64,000 nt of DNA from Fervidifonticultor_A tertius. Its GTDB lineage: Bacteria; Sysuimicrobiota; Sysuimicrobiia; Sysuimicrobiales; Humicultoraceae. Positions 24,721 through 33,422 of this stretch are shown one piece after another. How positions within the stretch are numbered: the first letter of the stretch is position 1; each line of letters starts with the position of its first letter. The stretch is taken from contig JAVKIY010000006.1 of the NCBI GenBank assembly GCA_031459235.1, positions 1-64,000 on the forward strand, written 5' to 3'. A program made the translations under genes and the position numbers. The notes beneath the pieces are model-generated. The model had not been told where the DNA came from and made no database searches. It saw nothing but the letters and a program-made list of their open reading frames with translations.

Positions 24721-25524
24721 ATGGTCACGCTCGGCGAGGCGAAGGACCCCTACTACCTGCCCCATCTGACCTGGCCGGAGGTCGCCGATCACCTCCGTCG
24801 GTCCACGACGGCCATCCTGCCCTTCGGGGCGCTCGAGCAGCATGGCCCGGCGCTACCGCTGGGCACCGACACCCTCGGCGTCATCGCGGTCGCGCGCGCC
24901 GCGGCCCGGGAGACGGGCGCCCTGGTCGTCCCGGTGGTGTTCCCCGGCCTCTCGTCGCACCACATGGGCTTCCCGGGCACGGTCACGCTCGGCGAGGAGA
25001 CCTTCGCGCGGGTGGTCATGGACGCCGCGGCGTCGCTGGCGCGGCACGGGTTCCGGCGGCTCGTGCTCAGCAACGGTCACGGCGGCAACGAGGCCACGCT
25101 GGGCTATCTAGCCTACCGCATCACGCGGGAGACGCCGGCGCACGCGATGCTGTTCGGCATCGCCGAGCTCCGCAAGATCTACCTGACCGCGGAGATCGAC
25201 AAGCTCGACATCCACGCCGGCATCGGCGAGACCTCGTCGATGCTCTACCAGCAGCCGGCGCTGGTACGGCGCGAGGCCATCGAGCGGCCGCGGATGCGGC
25301 TCGACCCGTGGCGCGAGCGGCTGCTGGGGCGCGTGCGGGAGGATCCGTCCCTGCTACGCTACGTCACGCTGGGGCTGCCGGCCGTGCACGAGTGCTCCTC
25401 CAACGGCTGCATCACCTACGGCGACCCCGCGCGCGCGTCCGTGGAGCGCGGGAAGGAGCTCTTCGACGCCTTCGTGGCCGCGCTCGCCGCCTTCATCAAG
25501 GCCTGGGAGGAGGCGACCGCCTGA
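24721..25524 (+). CDS. creatininase family protein (canonical metal site)
   Basis: Creatininase/MftE-like amidohydrolase of 267 aa, cytoplasmic. The metal site is intact: LEQHGPALPLGTD supplies Glu, His and Asp, and LSNGHGGNEATL the second His; GIGETSSML contributes the conserved Glu further on. The family opens cyclic amides (creatinine, formamides, lactams), and the substrate here is unknown. Start is ATG with GGAGG 7 bases upstream. It begins a same-direction block with a family 5 importer, M20 deacylase, a small ferredoxin-fold-type protein and a second, non-canonical creatininase, so it probably hydrolyses what that importer brings in. Confidence 0.92.
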   Translation: MVTLGEAKDPYYLPHLTWPEVADHLRRSTTAILPFGALEQHGPALPLGTDTLGVIAVARAAARETGALVVPVVFPGLSSHHMGFPGTVTLGEETFARVVMDAAASLARHGFRRLVLSNGHGGNEATLGYLAYRITRETPAHAMLFGIAELRKIYLTAEIDKLDIHAGIGETSSMLYQQPALVRREAIERPRMRLDPWRERLLGRVREDPSLLRYVTLGLPAVHECSSNGCITYGDPARASVERGKELFDAFVAALAAFIKAWEEATA

Positions 25525-25603
25525 GAGAGGAACCGGCCGTGGACGGCGAACTGTAGCATGCTAAGGGAGGCGCGCCGGCTACGGCGCGCACAGGGGGGTT
25601 GCG

Positions 25604-27136
25604 ATGACGCAAAGCATGCGGTGGTGGACGGTCGTGGCGTGCGCGGTGACCGTGGCGGTGGCCGCGGGGGCGGCGGGCCCGCCGGCGGCGGGCGCGCCGG
25701 CGCGCGATGTGCTCCGGCTCTCGGTCCGCACGACGGTGGTCGGGCTGGACCCGAAGTTCGAGACGGCGAGCACAGTCGGGTTCATCAACTCGAACGTCCT
25801 CGAGTCCCTGGTGACCACCGACTTCGACGGCAAGACGATCCTGCCGCAGCTCGCCACCGAGTGGCGCGCGGAGACGGGGTCGAGCTGGGTGTTCCGGCTG
25901 CGGCCCAACGTCCGGTTCCACGACGGGACGCCGTTCAACGCACAGGCGGTGAAGTTCAGCCTGGAGCGGATGGCCGACGCGGAGTCGGTCCACCGGGGCG
26001 ACTTCGCGTGGCTCCAGTCCGTCGAGGTGGTCGACCCGCTCACCGTGCGCATCCGCAGCAAGTTCCCCTACGCCCCGATGCTGAGCGCGCTCGCGTTCTA
26101 CCAGCCGTATATCGTGAGCCCCACGGCCGTCCAGCAGATGGGCACCCAGTTCGGCCAGAAGCCGGTGGGCACCGGCCCGTTCAAGTACGAGAGCCACGTG
26201 CCGCGTCAGCGCACGATCATGGTGCGCAACGACGACTACTGGGGCCCCAAGGCGAAGGTCTCGCGCGCCGAGTGGATCATCGTGGTGGAGGAGAACGCGC
26301 GGCTGGCGGCGCTGCTGTCGGGCGAGCTCGACATCCTGACCATCATCGAACCGTCGATCATGCAGGCGCTGGCGACACGTCCGCAGTTCGCGGTGCTGCG
26401 CGGGCCGGACGACCTGGTGGACCGCGTGGGGTTCAACGCGCGGAAGCGGCCGTTCGACGACGTGCGCGTGCGGCGCGCGCTGATCCACGGCGTCAACCGG
26501 ATGCAGATGATCGCGACGATCTTCGGGGGCGTCGGCGTGGCCTACGACCCACCGCTGGCGCCGGGCATCTGGGGCTACGACCCGCAGACGATGGGACGGC
26601 TCAGCTACCCCTACGACCCGAACAAGGCCCGCGCGCTGCTGGCTGAGGCCGGGTTCCCCAACGGGTTCCGGACGACGTTCACCATCATCAACCGCCCCGA
26701 CCACAGGCAGATCGGCGAGGTCATCCAGGCCGACCTCAAGCAGATCGGCGTGGAGGTCGCGCTCCGCGCGCTCGACTTCGCCACCGTCTCGCAGTCCACC
26801 CGACAGGGCGAGCACGACATGTACATCATCGGCACCTACGGCGTGGGCGATCCGGACCGGGTGCTCCCGGAGTTCGAGTCGGCCAACTTCAACGTCCGCA
26901 ACCGCAACTTCTGGGCCGACCCCGAGGTGGACCGGCTGATCCTGGCCCAGCGACAGGAGCTTGACACCCAGAAGCGCCTGGCCCTCGTCCGCCAGGCCGC
27001 GGCCAAGATCCGCGAGGCGGCCCCGGAGTTCGCGCTGCGATGGCGCCGCGCGGTCTTGGCGATTAACAAGGATGTGGTCGGCTACCGGGTGCACCCGCAG
27101 AAGTGGTACGTGCGCGACACGTCGGTCGGACGGTAG
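25604..27136 (+). CDS. ABC transporter substrate-binding protein, family 5
   Basis: Periplasmic SBP_bac_5 protein of 510 aa. Sec signal MTQSMRWWTVVACAVTVAVA, cleavage near AGAPA, no lipobox. Body motifs WVFRLRPNVRFHDGTPFNA and GTGPFKYES are standard. The leader AGGGGGGTTGCG before ATG is almost identical to that of the binding-protein gene at 10908 (AGGGGGGTTACG). An 8-bp GC hairpin (25570-25577 with 25582-25589) sits just ahead of it. The permeases follow after 54 bases. No ATPase is nearby. Confidence 0.93.
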   Translation: MTQSMRWWTVVACAVTVAVAAGAAGPPAAGAPARDVLRLSVRTTVVGLDPKFETASTVGFINSNVLESLVTTDFDGKTILPQLATEWRAETGSSWVFRLRPNVRFHDGTPFNAQAVKFSLERMADAESVHRGDFAWLQSVEVVDPLTVRIRSKFPYAPMLSALAFYQPYIVSPTAVQQMGTQFGQKPVGTGPFKYESHVPRQRTIMVRNDDYWGPKAKVSRAEWIIVVEENARLAALLSGELDILTIIEPSIMQALATRPQFAVLRGPDDLVDRVGFNARKRPFDDVRVRRALIHGVNRMQMIATIFGGVGVAYDPPLAPGIWGYDPQTMGRLSYPYDPNKARALLAEAGFPNGFRTTFTIINRPDHRQIGEVIQADLKQIGVEVALRALDFATVSQSTRQGEHDMYIIGTYGVGDPDRVLPEFESANFNVRNRNFWADPEVDRLILAQRQELDTQKRLALVRQAAAKIREAAPEFALRWRRAVLAINKDVVGYRVHPQKWYVRDTSVGR

Positions 27137-27190
27137 CGCCGCCGCGGCGCGTCAGCCGGCTGTAGACGCCGGCAGGCCTGGGTCGCACCC

Positions 27191-28111
27191 GTGCTCCAGT
27201 ACGTGCTCCGGCGGGTAGCCCACCTGGCGCTGGTCGCCGCCGGCGTCGTGGTCGTGACGTTCTCGATGCTCCACCTGATCCCCGGCGATCCGGCGCACGT
27301 GATCGCCGGGGACTTCGCCACCCAGGAGAGCATCGAAGGGGTCCGGCGTCGCCTGGGGCTCGACCAGCCGCTGCCGGTCCAGTTCGCCCGGTACGTGGGC
27401 CGCCTGGCGCGCGGTGACCTGGGAGCGTCGTTCCGGAGCAACGTGCCGGTGACCCGCGAGCTCGGCCTGTCCTACCCGATCTCCGCGCAGCTCGCCGTGT
27501 ACTCGCTCGCGCTGGCGACCGCGGTGGGCGTGCCGCTCGGCGTGGTGGCGGCCGTGCGGCGCGGCACGTTCGCCGACCTGGCGACGATGGTGGTCGCCAT
27601 GGCGGGCCTGTCCATCCCCAGCTTCTGGCTCGGGCTCAATCTCATCCTGCTCTTCTCGGTCCGGCTGGGGTGGCTCCGCTCCATCTGGGGCGGGGCGCCG
27701 GCGGACTACATCCTGCCGTCGGTGACGCTGGCGATGTTCTCGCTCGCCCTGATCGCGCGCCAGACGCGCTCCAGCATGCTCGAGGTCCTCACGCAGGACT
27801 ACATCCGCACGGCGCGGGCGAAGGGCCTGGCCGTGCGGGCAGTGTACTACCGCCACGCGCTGCTGAACGCGCTGATTCCGGTCCTCACCGTGATCGGCCT
27901 GAACTTCGGCTACATCCTGGGCGGCACGGTGATCACGGAGTCCATCTTCTCGATGCGCGGCATGGGCACGCTGCTGGTGGCGTCGATCCTCGACCGCGAC
28001 TACCCTATTGTCCAGGCCGGCATCCTGGTGCTCGCCCTCAACTTCGCGGTCATCAACCTCCTCACCGACCTGCTCTACGCGCTGATCGACCCACGCATCC
28101 GCTATGAATAG
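27191..28111 (+). CDS. ABC transporter permease, DppB family
   Basis: Inner-membrane permease of 306 aa, GTG start. N-terminal helix VAHLALVAAGVVVVTFSML, then the family segment RLGLDQPLPVQFARYVGRL. The coupling loop reads QDYIRTARAKGLAVRAVYY and the protein ends in YALIDPRIRYE, the classical DppB tail. It overlaps the following DppC-type gene by 8 bases. Together with the binding protein upstream it forms an importer that lacks its own ATPase. Confidence 0.95.
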   Translation: MLQYVLRRVAHLALVAAGVVVVTFSMLHLIPGDPAHVIAGDFATQESIEGVRRRLGLDQPLPVQFARYVGRLARGDLGASFRSNVPVTRELGLSYPISAQLAVYSLALATAVGVPLGVVAAVRRGTFADLATMVVAMAGLSIPSFWLGLNLILLFSVRLGWLRSIWGGAPADYILPSVTLAMFSLALIARQTRSSMLEVLTQDYIRTARAKGLAVRAVYYRHALLNALIPVLTVIGLNFGYILGGTVITESIFSMRGMGTLLVASILDRDYPIVQAGILVLALNFAVINLLTDLLYALIDPRIRYE

Positions 28112-28949
28112 GCGCGGCGGACTCTGGCGCCGGTTCCTGCGTCACCGGTCGGCCGCCGCGGGCCTGGTGGTGATCGCGGCGCTGGCGGTCGTCGCCGCGC
28201 TGGCGCCGTGGCTGGCGCCACACCCGCCCGACGTGCAGAACCTTCCTGGACGGCTCGCGCCGCCCGGGACGCCCGGGCACCCGCTCGGCACCGACGAGCT
28301 CGGCCGCGACATCCTCAGCCGGCTGCTCTACGGCGCCCGCATCTCGCTGGTCATCGGGATCATCGTGGTGGCGGTCGCGGTGGGCGTGGGGGTCCCCGCG
28401 GGGGCGCTCGCGGGCTACAACCCCCGCTACGACGGCGTCATCATGCGGGCGGTGGACCTCATGCTGTCGTTCCCGGGCATCCTGCTCGCGCTCGTCATCA
28501 TCGCGGTGCTGGGGCCCGGGCTGGGCAACACGATGCTGGCGGTCGGCATCTTCTCCGTGCCGGTCTTCGTGCGGATCACCCGCGCCTCGATCCTCAGCGT
28601 CCGCGAGCTCGAGTACGTCCAGGCCGCGCGGGCGGCCGGCGCCCGGGACGGTCGCATCCTGTTCCGGCACATGCTCCCCAACTGTCTGGCCCCGCTGCTC
28701 GTGCAGGCCACGTTCCGCGTCGCGACCTCCATCCTGACCGCGGCGTCGCTCTCGTTCATCGGGCTGGGGGCCCAGCCGCCGACACCGGAGTGGGGGGCGA
28801 TGCTGGCCACCGGGCGCGTCAACCTCTACATCGCGCCGCACGTCACCCTCTACCCCGGCCTGGCGATCTTCATCACCGTGCTGGCCTTCAACCTGCTCGG
28901 CGACGGCCTGCGGGACGTGCTCGACCCGCGGCTGCGCGCGGCCCATTAG
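28104..28949 (+). CDS. ABC transporter permease, DppC family
   Basis: Inner-membrane permease of 281 aa. Signatures: LGTDELGRDILSRLLYGARI near residue 60, the coupling loop YVQAARAAGARDGRILFRHM, and FIGLGAQPPTPEWG. Start is the ATG 8 bases inside the DppB gene, indicating coupled translation. The M20 deacylase gene begins 10 bases after its stop. Confidence 0.95.
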   Translation: MNRRGGLWRRFLRHRSAAAGLVVIAALAVVAALAPWLAPHPPDVQNLPGRLAPPGTPGHPLGTDELGRDILSRLLYGARISLVIGIIVVAVAVGVGVPAGALAGYNPRYDGVIMRAVDLMLSFPGILLALVIIAVLGPGLGNTMLAVGIFSVPVFVRITRASILSVRELEYVQAARAAGARDGRILFRHMLPNCLAPLLVQATFRVATSILTAASLSFIGLGAQPPTPEWGAMLATGRVNLYIAPHVTLYPGLAIFITVLAFNLLGDGLRDVLDPRLRAAH

Positions 28950-28959
28950 GCGCGGTCAG

Positions 28960-30306
28960 GTGCGCGACGACCTGGCCGACGCCGTGCGCGAGGCTACCGC
29001 GGCTGTGCTGGATGAGACGATCGCCGGCCTGCAGGACGCCATCCGGACCAACAGCACGAACCCGGCGTCCGGCGGCCCGGGCGAGGCCGACTGCCAGGCG
29101 CTCGTCGCCGCGGCGCTGCGCCGGCTCGACTGCCGGGTGGAGATCTGGGAACCGGACGCCGCCGCGCTGGCCCAGCGGTTCCCGTTCATCCGCGCGTCGC
29201 TGCCCCCGGCCGGGTTTGAGGACCGGCCCAACGTCGTCGGCTGGCTGCCCGCGGCCGAACCGGCGCCCGACGGCCGCGCCCATCTGATCCTGAACACGCA
29301 TGTGGACACGGTGGCACCCGGGGACGCGACGGCGTGGCGTCGGCCGCCGTTCGACGCCGCGGTGGACGACGGCCAGGTGGTCGGGCTGGGCGCTGTGGAC
29401 GCGAAGGGCTGCCTCTTCGCGTTCCTCGGCGCGGCGGCTGCGCTGCGCCACGCGCAGATCCGGCTGCGGCGGCCCGTCATGCTCCAGGCGGTCGTCGACG
29501 AGGAGGCCAGCGGCGCCGGCACGCTCGACTGTCTGCGACGCGGCTATACGGCGACCGCGGCGGTCGTGGGCGAACCGACCGGGCTCCGAGTGTGCCCGGC
29601 CTCGCGCGGCGCCGCGCACCTGCGGCTGCGCGTGGTCGGGCGAGGCGCGCATCCGGGGGAGGGCTGGCGCGGGGTGAACGCCATCCGCAAGGCCTGGCAG
29701 TACGTCGAGGCGCTCGACCGGCTCCGCGACGAGCTCGACCGCACGCGGATGCACCCGCTGTGGGCGCCGTTGTCCGCCGGCCACGTGTGGAACCTGCTGG
29801 CCATCCACGCCGGGCCGGCGGCGGACGGGACCACCGGCGCCGCAGGACCCGCGCGCTCCGTCCCCGATGTCTGCGAGGTGCACTACGGCATTGGCCTGAT
29901 CGGTGACGAACGCCCCGAGGCGATGCGGGCGACTGTCGAGGCTGCGCTGGCCGAGGTCACGCGGGGCGACGCGTGGCTCGCCGACCACCCGCCGGAGCTT
30001 ACCTGGCGGCCCGGCGGGTTCGAGCCGGCGGTCACCGACCCGATGCACCCGGCGGTGCTCGGCCTGCTCGACGCCGCGGCCGCGGCCGGGCTCGACCCGT
30101 CCCCGCCCCAGGCGTTCTCCGCCGCCACCGACGGCCGGCACCTGACCAACGCCGGCGGGATTCCCGCGGTGAACTTCGGGCCCGGCGCGGTGCACCGCGC
30201 CCACAGCCCCAACGAGGCGCTGCCGGTGGAGGAGCTGCGGCGCGCGATGGAGGTGCTGGCCATCTTCCTCGCGCGCTTCTGCGGCATCGCCGCGGCGTAC
30301 TGCTGA
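28960..30306 (+). CDS. M20 family peptidase/deacylase (ArgE/DapE type)
   Basis: Two-zinc amidohydrolase of 448 aa. Zinc ligands and catalytic residues are all visible: His and Asp in LNTHVDTVAPGD, bridging Asp in GAVDAKGC, catalytic and ligand Glu in DEEASGAG, Glu-Pro-Thr in VVGEPTGL, and the final His in VHRAHSPNEALPVEEL. The lid domain has RGAHPGEGWRGVN. ArgE/DapE enzymes remove acetyl, succinyl or carbamoyl groups from amino acids. GTG start 10 bases after the DppC gene, so it is in the importer operon, which supports an N-acyl or N-carbamoyl amino acid as ligand. Confidence 0.94.
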   Translation: MRDDLADAVREATAAVLDETIAGLQDAIRTNSTNPASGGPGEADCQALVAAALRRLDCRVEIWEPDAAALAQRFPFIRASLPPAGFEDRPNVVGWLPAAEPAPDGRAHLILNTHVDTVAPGDATAWRRPPFDAAVDDGQVVGLGAVDAKGCLFAFLGAAAALRHAQIRLRRPVMLQAVVDEEASGAGTLDCLRRGYTATAAVVGEPTGLRVCPASRGAAHLRLRVVGRGAHPGEGWRGVNAIRKAWQYVEALDRLRDELDRTRMHPLWAPLSAGHVWNLLAIHAGPAADGTTGAAGPARSVPDVCEVHYGIGLIGDERPEAMRATVEAALAEVTRGDAWLADHPPELTWRPGGFEPAVTDPMHPAVLGLLDAAAAAGLDPSPPQAFSAATDGRHLTNAGGIPAVNFGPGAVHRAHSPNEALPVEELRRAMEVLAIFLARFCGIAAAYC

Positions 30307-30324
30307 ACCCAGGAGGCGCGTCCC

Positions 30325-30648
30325 ATGATCCTCGTCCACCAGCGCTATTACGCCCTTCCCGGAGTGGCTGACCGCGTGTTGCACACGCGGCTTCAGGCGT
30401 CCCGGCGGCTCGCCGAGCTCGGCGTGCCCGTGGGCCGCATCTGGGTACCGGTGCGCGAGACGGCCGGCATCAACGCCGACGGGCTCCCCGACGTGGTCTG
30501 GGAGTGCACCTATCCGGACCTCGAGACGCGCGAGGCCATCCGGGCGCGCCAGGAGTCCGATCCGGCGTTCCACGCGATCCGCACGCACCAGGGCACGCAG
30601 CTCCAGCGCTGGGTGCGCGAACATTACCGCCTGGTCGCGCCCGAGTAG
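30325..30648 (+). CDS. small ferredoxin-fold-type protein (NIPSNAP-like), function unknown
   Basis: Protein of 107 aa with an alternating strand-helix-strand-strand-helix-strand pattern expected of a dimeric alpha/beta barrel: MILVHQRYYALPG opens a first strand, then a long helix (VADRVLHTRLQASRRLAELG), strands around RIWVPVRE and VVWECTYPDLETR, then a helix and a final strand. NIPSNAP and related monooxygenase-like proteins have this form; no catalytic motif is visible. ATG with AGGAGG 8 bases upstream. It lies between the M20 deacylase and the non-canonical creatininase in the same operon, so a role in the same pathway, perhaps as an isomerase or binding protein, is an inference. Confidence 0.7.
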   Translation: MILVHQRYYALPGVADRVLHTRLQASRRLAELGVPVGRIWVPVRETAGINADGLPDVVWECTYPDLETREAIRARQESDPAFHAIRTHQGTQLQRWVREHYRLVAPE

Positions 30649-30669
30649 CGCGGCCCAAGGAGGCCGACC

Positions 30670-31440
30670 ATGCAAGGCGTGATCTTGAAAGACCTGACCT
30701 GGCCCGAGGCCCGCGAGGCGTTCCGCCGGCTGCCCGTGGCGGTGCTGCCGGTCGGCGCCGCCGCCAAGGAGCACGGCCCGCACCTGCCGCTGGGCACCGA
30801 TCTGATCTGGGCCGAGACGCTGGGCGCGGCCGCGGTCGAACGCACGCCGTGCGTGCTCCTACCGACGCTCTCCTACGGCTACTACCCGGCGTTCGTGGAC
30901 TGGCCCGGGTCGGTGTCGCTGCGGCCCGACGTGTTCATCGGCGTGGTGACGGACATCGTCCGCTCGGTCGCGCGCCACGGCATCCGACGCGTCGCCGTCC
31001 TCAACACCGGCGTCTCGACGACCGCGCCGCTGGAGATCGCCTCGCGGGAGCTGTACCGCGAGCTGGGCGTCCTGGTGGCGGTGCTGCTCATCGAGGGGCT
31101 GGGCGCGGAGTACTGGCGCGGGGTCTCCGCCCAGCGCGCGGGGACGCACGCCGAGGAGAAGGAGACCTCGTTCATGCTCCACGTGCGGCCGGACCTGGTG
31201 CGAGCCGACCGCCTGGTGGACGAGATCGACGACCGCGGCGGCCCGGCCTTCCAGACAGGCACCGGCGGCGTGCGGAAGGTGCTGCTCGGTCGCGCCATGG
31301 GCACCGCGAGCGGCGTCCATGGCCAGGCGACCCTGGCGAGCGCCGAGAAAGGTCGCGGGCTGCTGGACGCGATGGTCCGCGACGTCGTCTCGCTCATCGA
31401 GGCACTGGCGAAGGCGCCGGTGCCCGACGGCGCTGTCTAA
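30670..31440 (+). CDS. creatininase family protein, non-canonical metal site
   Basis: Creatininase-fold protein of 256 aa. The first motif is GAAAKEHGPHLPLGTD: the usual Glu of EQH is Lys and the Gln is Glu. The second motif, normally NGHGGN, is LNTGVSTTAPLE, so that metal-binding His is absent. The later THAEEKETSFML is kept. The fold family is clear, but metal content and reaction should differ from creatininase. ATG with AAGGAGG upstream. It is the last gene of the block that starts with a canonical creatininase at 24721. Its TAA stop interlocks with the TAG of the convergent dehydrogenase (CTAA, 31437-31440). Confidence 0.86.
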   Translation: MQGVILKDLTWPEAREAFRRLPVAVLPVGAAAKEHGPHLPLGTDLIWAETLGAAAVERTPCVLLPTLSYGYYPAFVDWPGSVSLRPDVFIGVVTDIVRSVARHGIRRVAVLNTGVSTTAPLEIASRELYRELGVLVAVLLIEGLGAEYWRGVSAQRAGTHAEEKETSFMLHVRPDLVRADRLVDEIDDRGGPAFQTGTGGVRKVLLGRAMGTASGVHGQATLASAEKGRGLLDAMVRDVVSLIEALAKAPVPDGAV

Positions 31441-32351
31441 GGGACGGCCGGCCCGCGCTCGCCGCGGATCTCGATGCCGAGGAGACGCTCGAGGCCGCGC
31501 ACCATCGCGGTGCTGTCCTGGTTCCCGTAGCCCGCGGCGCGCGCGAGCTGCATCAGCTCCGCCGCGCCGTTGGACGCCAGGAGCGGCACGCCCAGCTCGC
31601 GCCCGAGCGCGGTCGCCTGCTTGATGTCCTTGAACGAGAGGTCGAGCCGGAACCCGACCCGGTCGAAGTCGCGCGCGAAGACCTTGGAGACCACGTGCTG
31701 GAGCTGCGGGCTGTTCGACGTGGACGCACTCAGCATCTGGAACAGGGCGCCCAGGTCGAGACCGGCCCGCGCCGCCAGCGCGAACCCCTCGCAGATGGCG
31801 GCGCTCGTCACGATGCCAATGAGGTTCTGCACCAGCTTCGCGGTGTGCCCGGCGCCCAGTCCGCCGAAGTACACGATGGTCTTCCCCATCAGCTCGAGCA
31901 GCGGTCGCACGACCTCGACCGCGGTCGGATCGCCGCCGACCATGATCGTCAGCGTGGCGGCCTGGGCCCCGCTCGGGCCACCGGTGATGGGGGCGTCCAC
32001 CATCCGGCCGCCCGCGGCCTCGACGCGCGCGCCGATGCGGCGGGTGTCCGGCGGGTAACTCGTCCCCATGTCCACGACGACGTAGCCCTGCCGCATCGCC
32101 GCCGCGAGGCCAGCGGGACCGAAGAGCGTCTCCTCGACCTCGGCGGCGGTGGGCAGGACCGTGATGGCGACCTCGGTCTGTGCCGCGGCCGCCTGCGGGG
32201 TCGCGGCCTCACGCGCGCCGCGCGCGACGAGCCGCTCCACCGGATCGCGCCGCCGGTGGGCGACCACGACGACCTCATGGCCACCGGCGAGCAGGTGGCC
32301 GGCCATGGGTTCCCCCATGAGCCCCAGACCGAAGAACGCGACCTTCGCCAT
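31437..32351 (-). CDS. NAD(P)-dependent 3-hydroxyisobutyrate dehydrogenase-like oxidoreductase
   Basis: Beta-hydroxyacid dehydrogenase of 304 aa. The NAD-binding motif FGLGLMGEPMAGHLLAGG is at the N-terminus, the substrate loop reads PITGGPSGAQAATL, and the catalytic Lys lies in GLGAGHTAKLVQNLIG. Members oxidise 3-hydroxyisobutyrate, tartronate semialdehyde or related acids. ATG start with AGGAGGAG upstream. It is the last gene of a minus-strand group (M24 peptidase, Ldh-family dehydrogenase, LLM oxidoreductase, this gene), after a 36-base gap. Confidence 0.92.
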   Translation of the reverse strand: MAKVAFFGLGLMGEPMAGHLLAGGHEVVVVAHRRRDPVERLVARGAREAATPQAAAAQTEVAITVLPTAAEVEETLFGPAGLAAAMRQGYVVVDMGTSYPPDTRRIGARVEAAGGRMVDAPITGGPSGAQAATLTIMVGGDPTAVEVVRPLLELMGKTIVYFGGLGAGHTAKLVQNLIGIVTSAAICEGFALAARAGLDLGALFQMLSASTSNSPQLQHVVSKVFARDFDRVGFRLDLSFKDIKQATALGRELGVPLLASNGAAELMQLARAAGYGNQDSTAMVRGLERLLGIEIRGERGPAVP

Positions 32352-32387
32352 GCGTCTCCTCCTCCTCGTTGCCGTCGTGCGGCCGGC

Positions 32388-33422
32388 TCAGGCGCGACGC
32401 GCGGTGCCGGCGTACGCGCGGAGCTCGGGTAGCACGTGCTCGACCGCCCGACGCATCTGTCCTGCCGGGTCATAGCTCGCGAAGCGGATGATCGGCAGGG
32501 TGCATCCCGCGTCGATGAAGGACCGCAGACGGGCGATCACCTCCTCCGGCGTGCCGGTGACGAGCCGCCAGCGCAGGTACTCGTCGGGAAACCGCCCTGC
32601 GTGGTAGGCCTCGTAGAACCGGCGTGCCTCCTCGAAGGCGGCCTCGCGGCGGTCCTGAATGTTGACGTAGAAGTGGATCATCGATTGCGCGGGCAGCGGG
32701 TCACGCCCCGCCGCGCGCGCGGCGTCCAGCACACGTCGCCAGCGGCGGCCGAACTCCTCGGGCGTGCTCATCTCGACCATCCACCCGTCGCCCAACCGGC
32801 CGACGCGGCGCAGCGCCCGGTCGATCGCGGCCTCGTCGGCGTACGGCGCCTGCGGGTTGCTCGCGATGGCGATGGGACACGGGCGCTGGAGGGGTGTCAC
32901 GGTGAGCTGGACGTCCTCAAACCGGTAGTACCGGCCTTCGTAGCTGAAGGGCTCGCCGGTCCACAGGCCCCGGAGGATCTCGATCCCTTCCACCATGCGG
33001 CCCACGCGCTCCGCGGTCGTCATCCCCATCGCCCGGAACTCCGTCTCCCAGCGCGCGCCGCTCGGCGAGCGGTGCCCCCGGCGCACATCCGGACCGCCGC
33101 CGATGCAGGCCACCAGCAGCGTGCGGCCGCCGCTCAGCCGGTCGAGCGCCGCCCACTGATTGGCCAGGACGATCGGGTGGCGAAAGATGAAGCTTGCCAT
33201 GCACCCGACCCCCAGGGTCACCGCGCGCGTGCGCGCGGCGACCCACGAGAGGAACACGACCGCGTCCAGGCGGGGCTTGGCGATCAGGCTGTCGCCGGTG
33301 AATATGGCGTCGAAGGTCCCCGAGCGCTCGGCGGTCACGCACATCTCGAGCAGCTCATGGGGATCGCCGGCGCCGATGACGACGCCGCGGTTGGGAACCG
33401 ACAGGCCCCAGCGGACGGTCAC
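32388..33422 (-). CDS. LLM class flavin-dependent oxidoreductase
   Basis: Luciferase-like monooxygenase family protein of 344 aa that uses FMN or F420. Features: WGLSVPNRGVVIGAG at the start, AARTRAVTLGVGCMASFIFR for the flavin-binding strand, and the segment GGRTLLVACIGGGPDVRRGH. The C-terminus has the usual VTGTPEEVIARLRSFIDAG. I start at the GTG at 33422, which overlaps the stop of the upstream Ldh gene (GTGA); the open frame upstream is a shadow. It may oxidise or cleave a substrate in the same pathway as its co-transcribed neighbours. Confidence 0.9.
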   Translation of the reverse strand: MTVRWGLSVPNRGVVIGAGDPHELLEMCVTAERSGTFDAIFTGDSLIAKPRLDAVVFLSWVAARTRAVTLGVGCMASFIFRHPIVLANQWAALDRLSGGRTLLVACIGGGPDVRRGHRSPSGARWETEFRAMGMTTAERVGRMVEGIEILRGLWTGEPFSYEGRYYRFEDVQLTVTPLQRPCPIAIASNPQAPYADEAAIDRALRRVGRLGDGWMVEMSTPEEFGRRWRRVLDAARAAGRDPLPAQSMIHFYVNIQDRREAAFEEARRFYEAYHAGRFPDEYLRWRLVTGTPEEVIARLRSFIDAGCTLPIIRFASYDPAGQMRRAVEHVLPELRAYAGTARRA

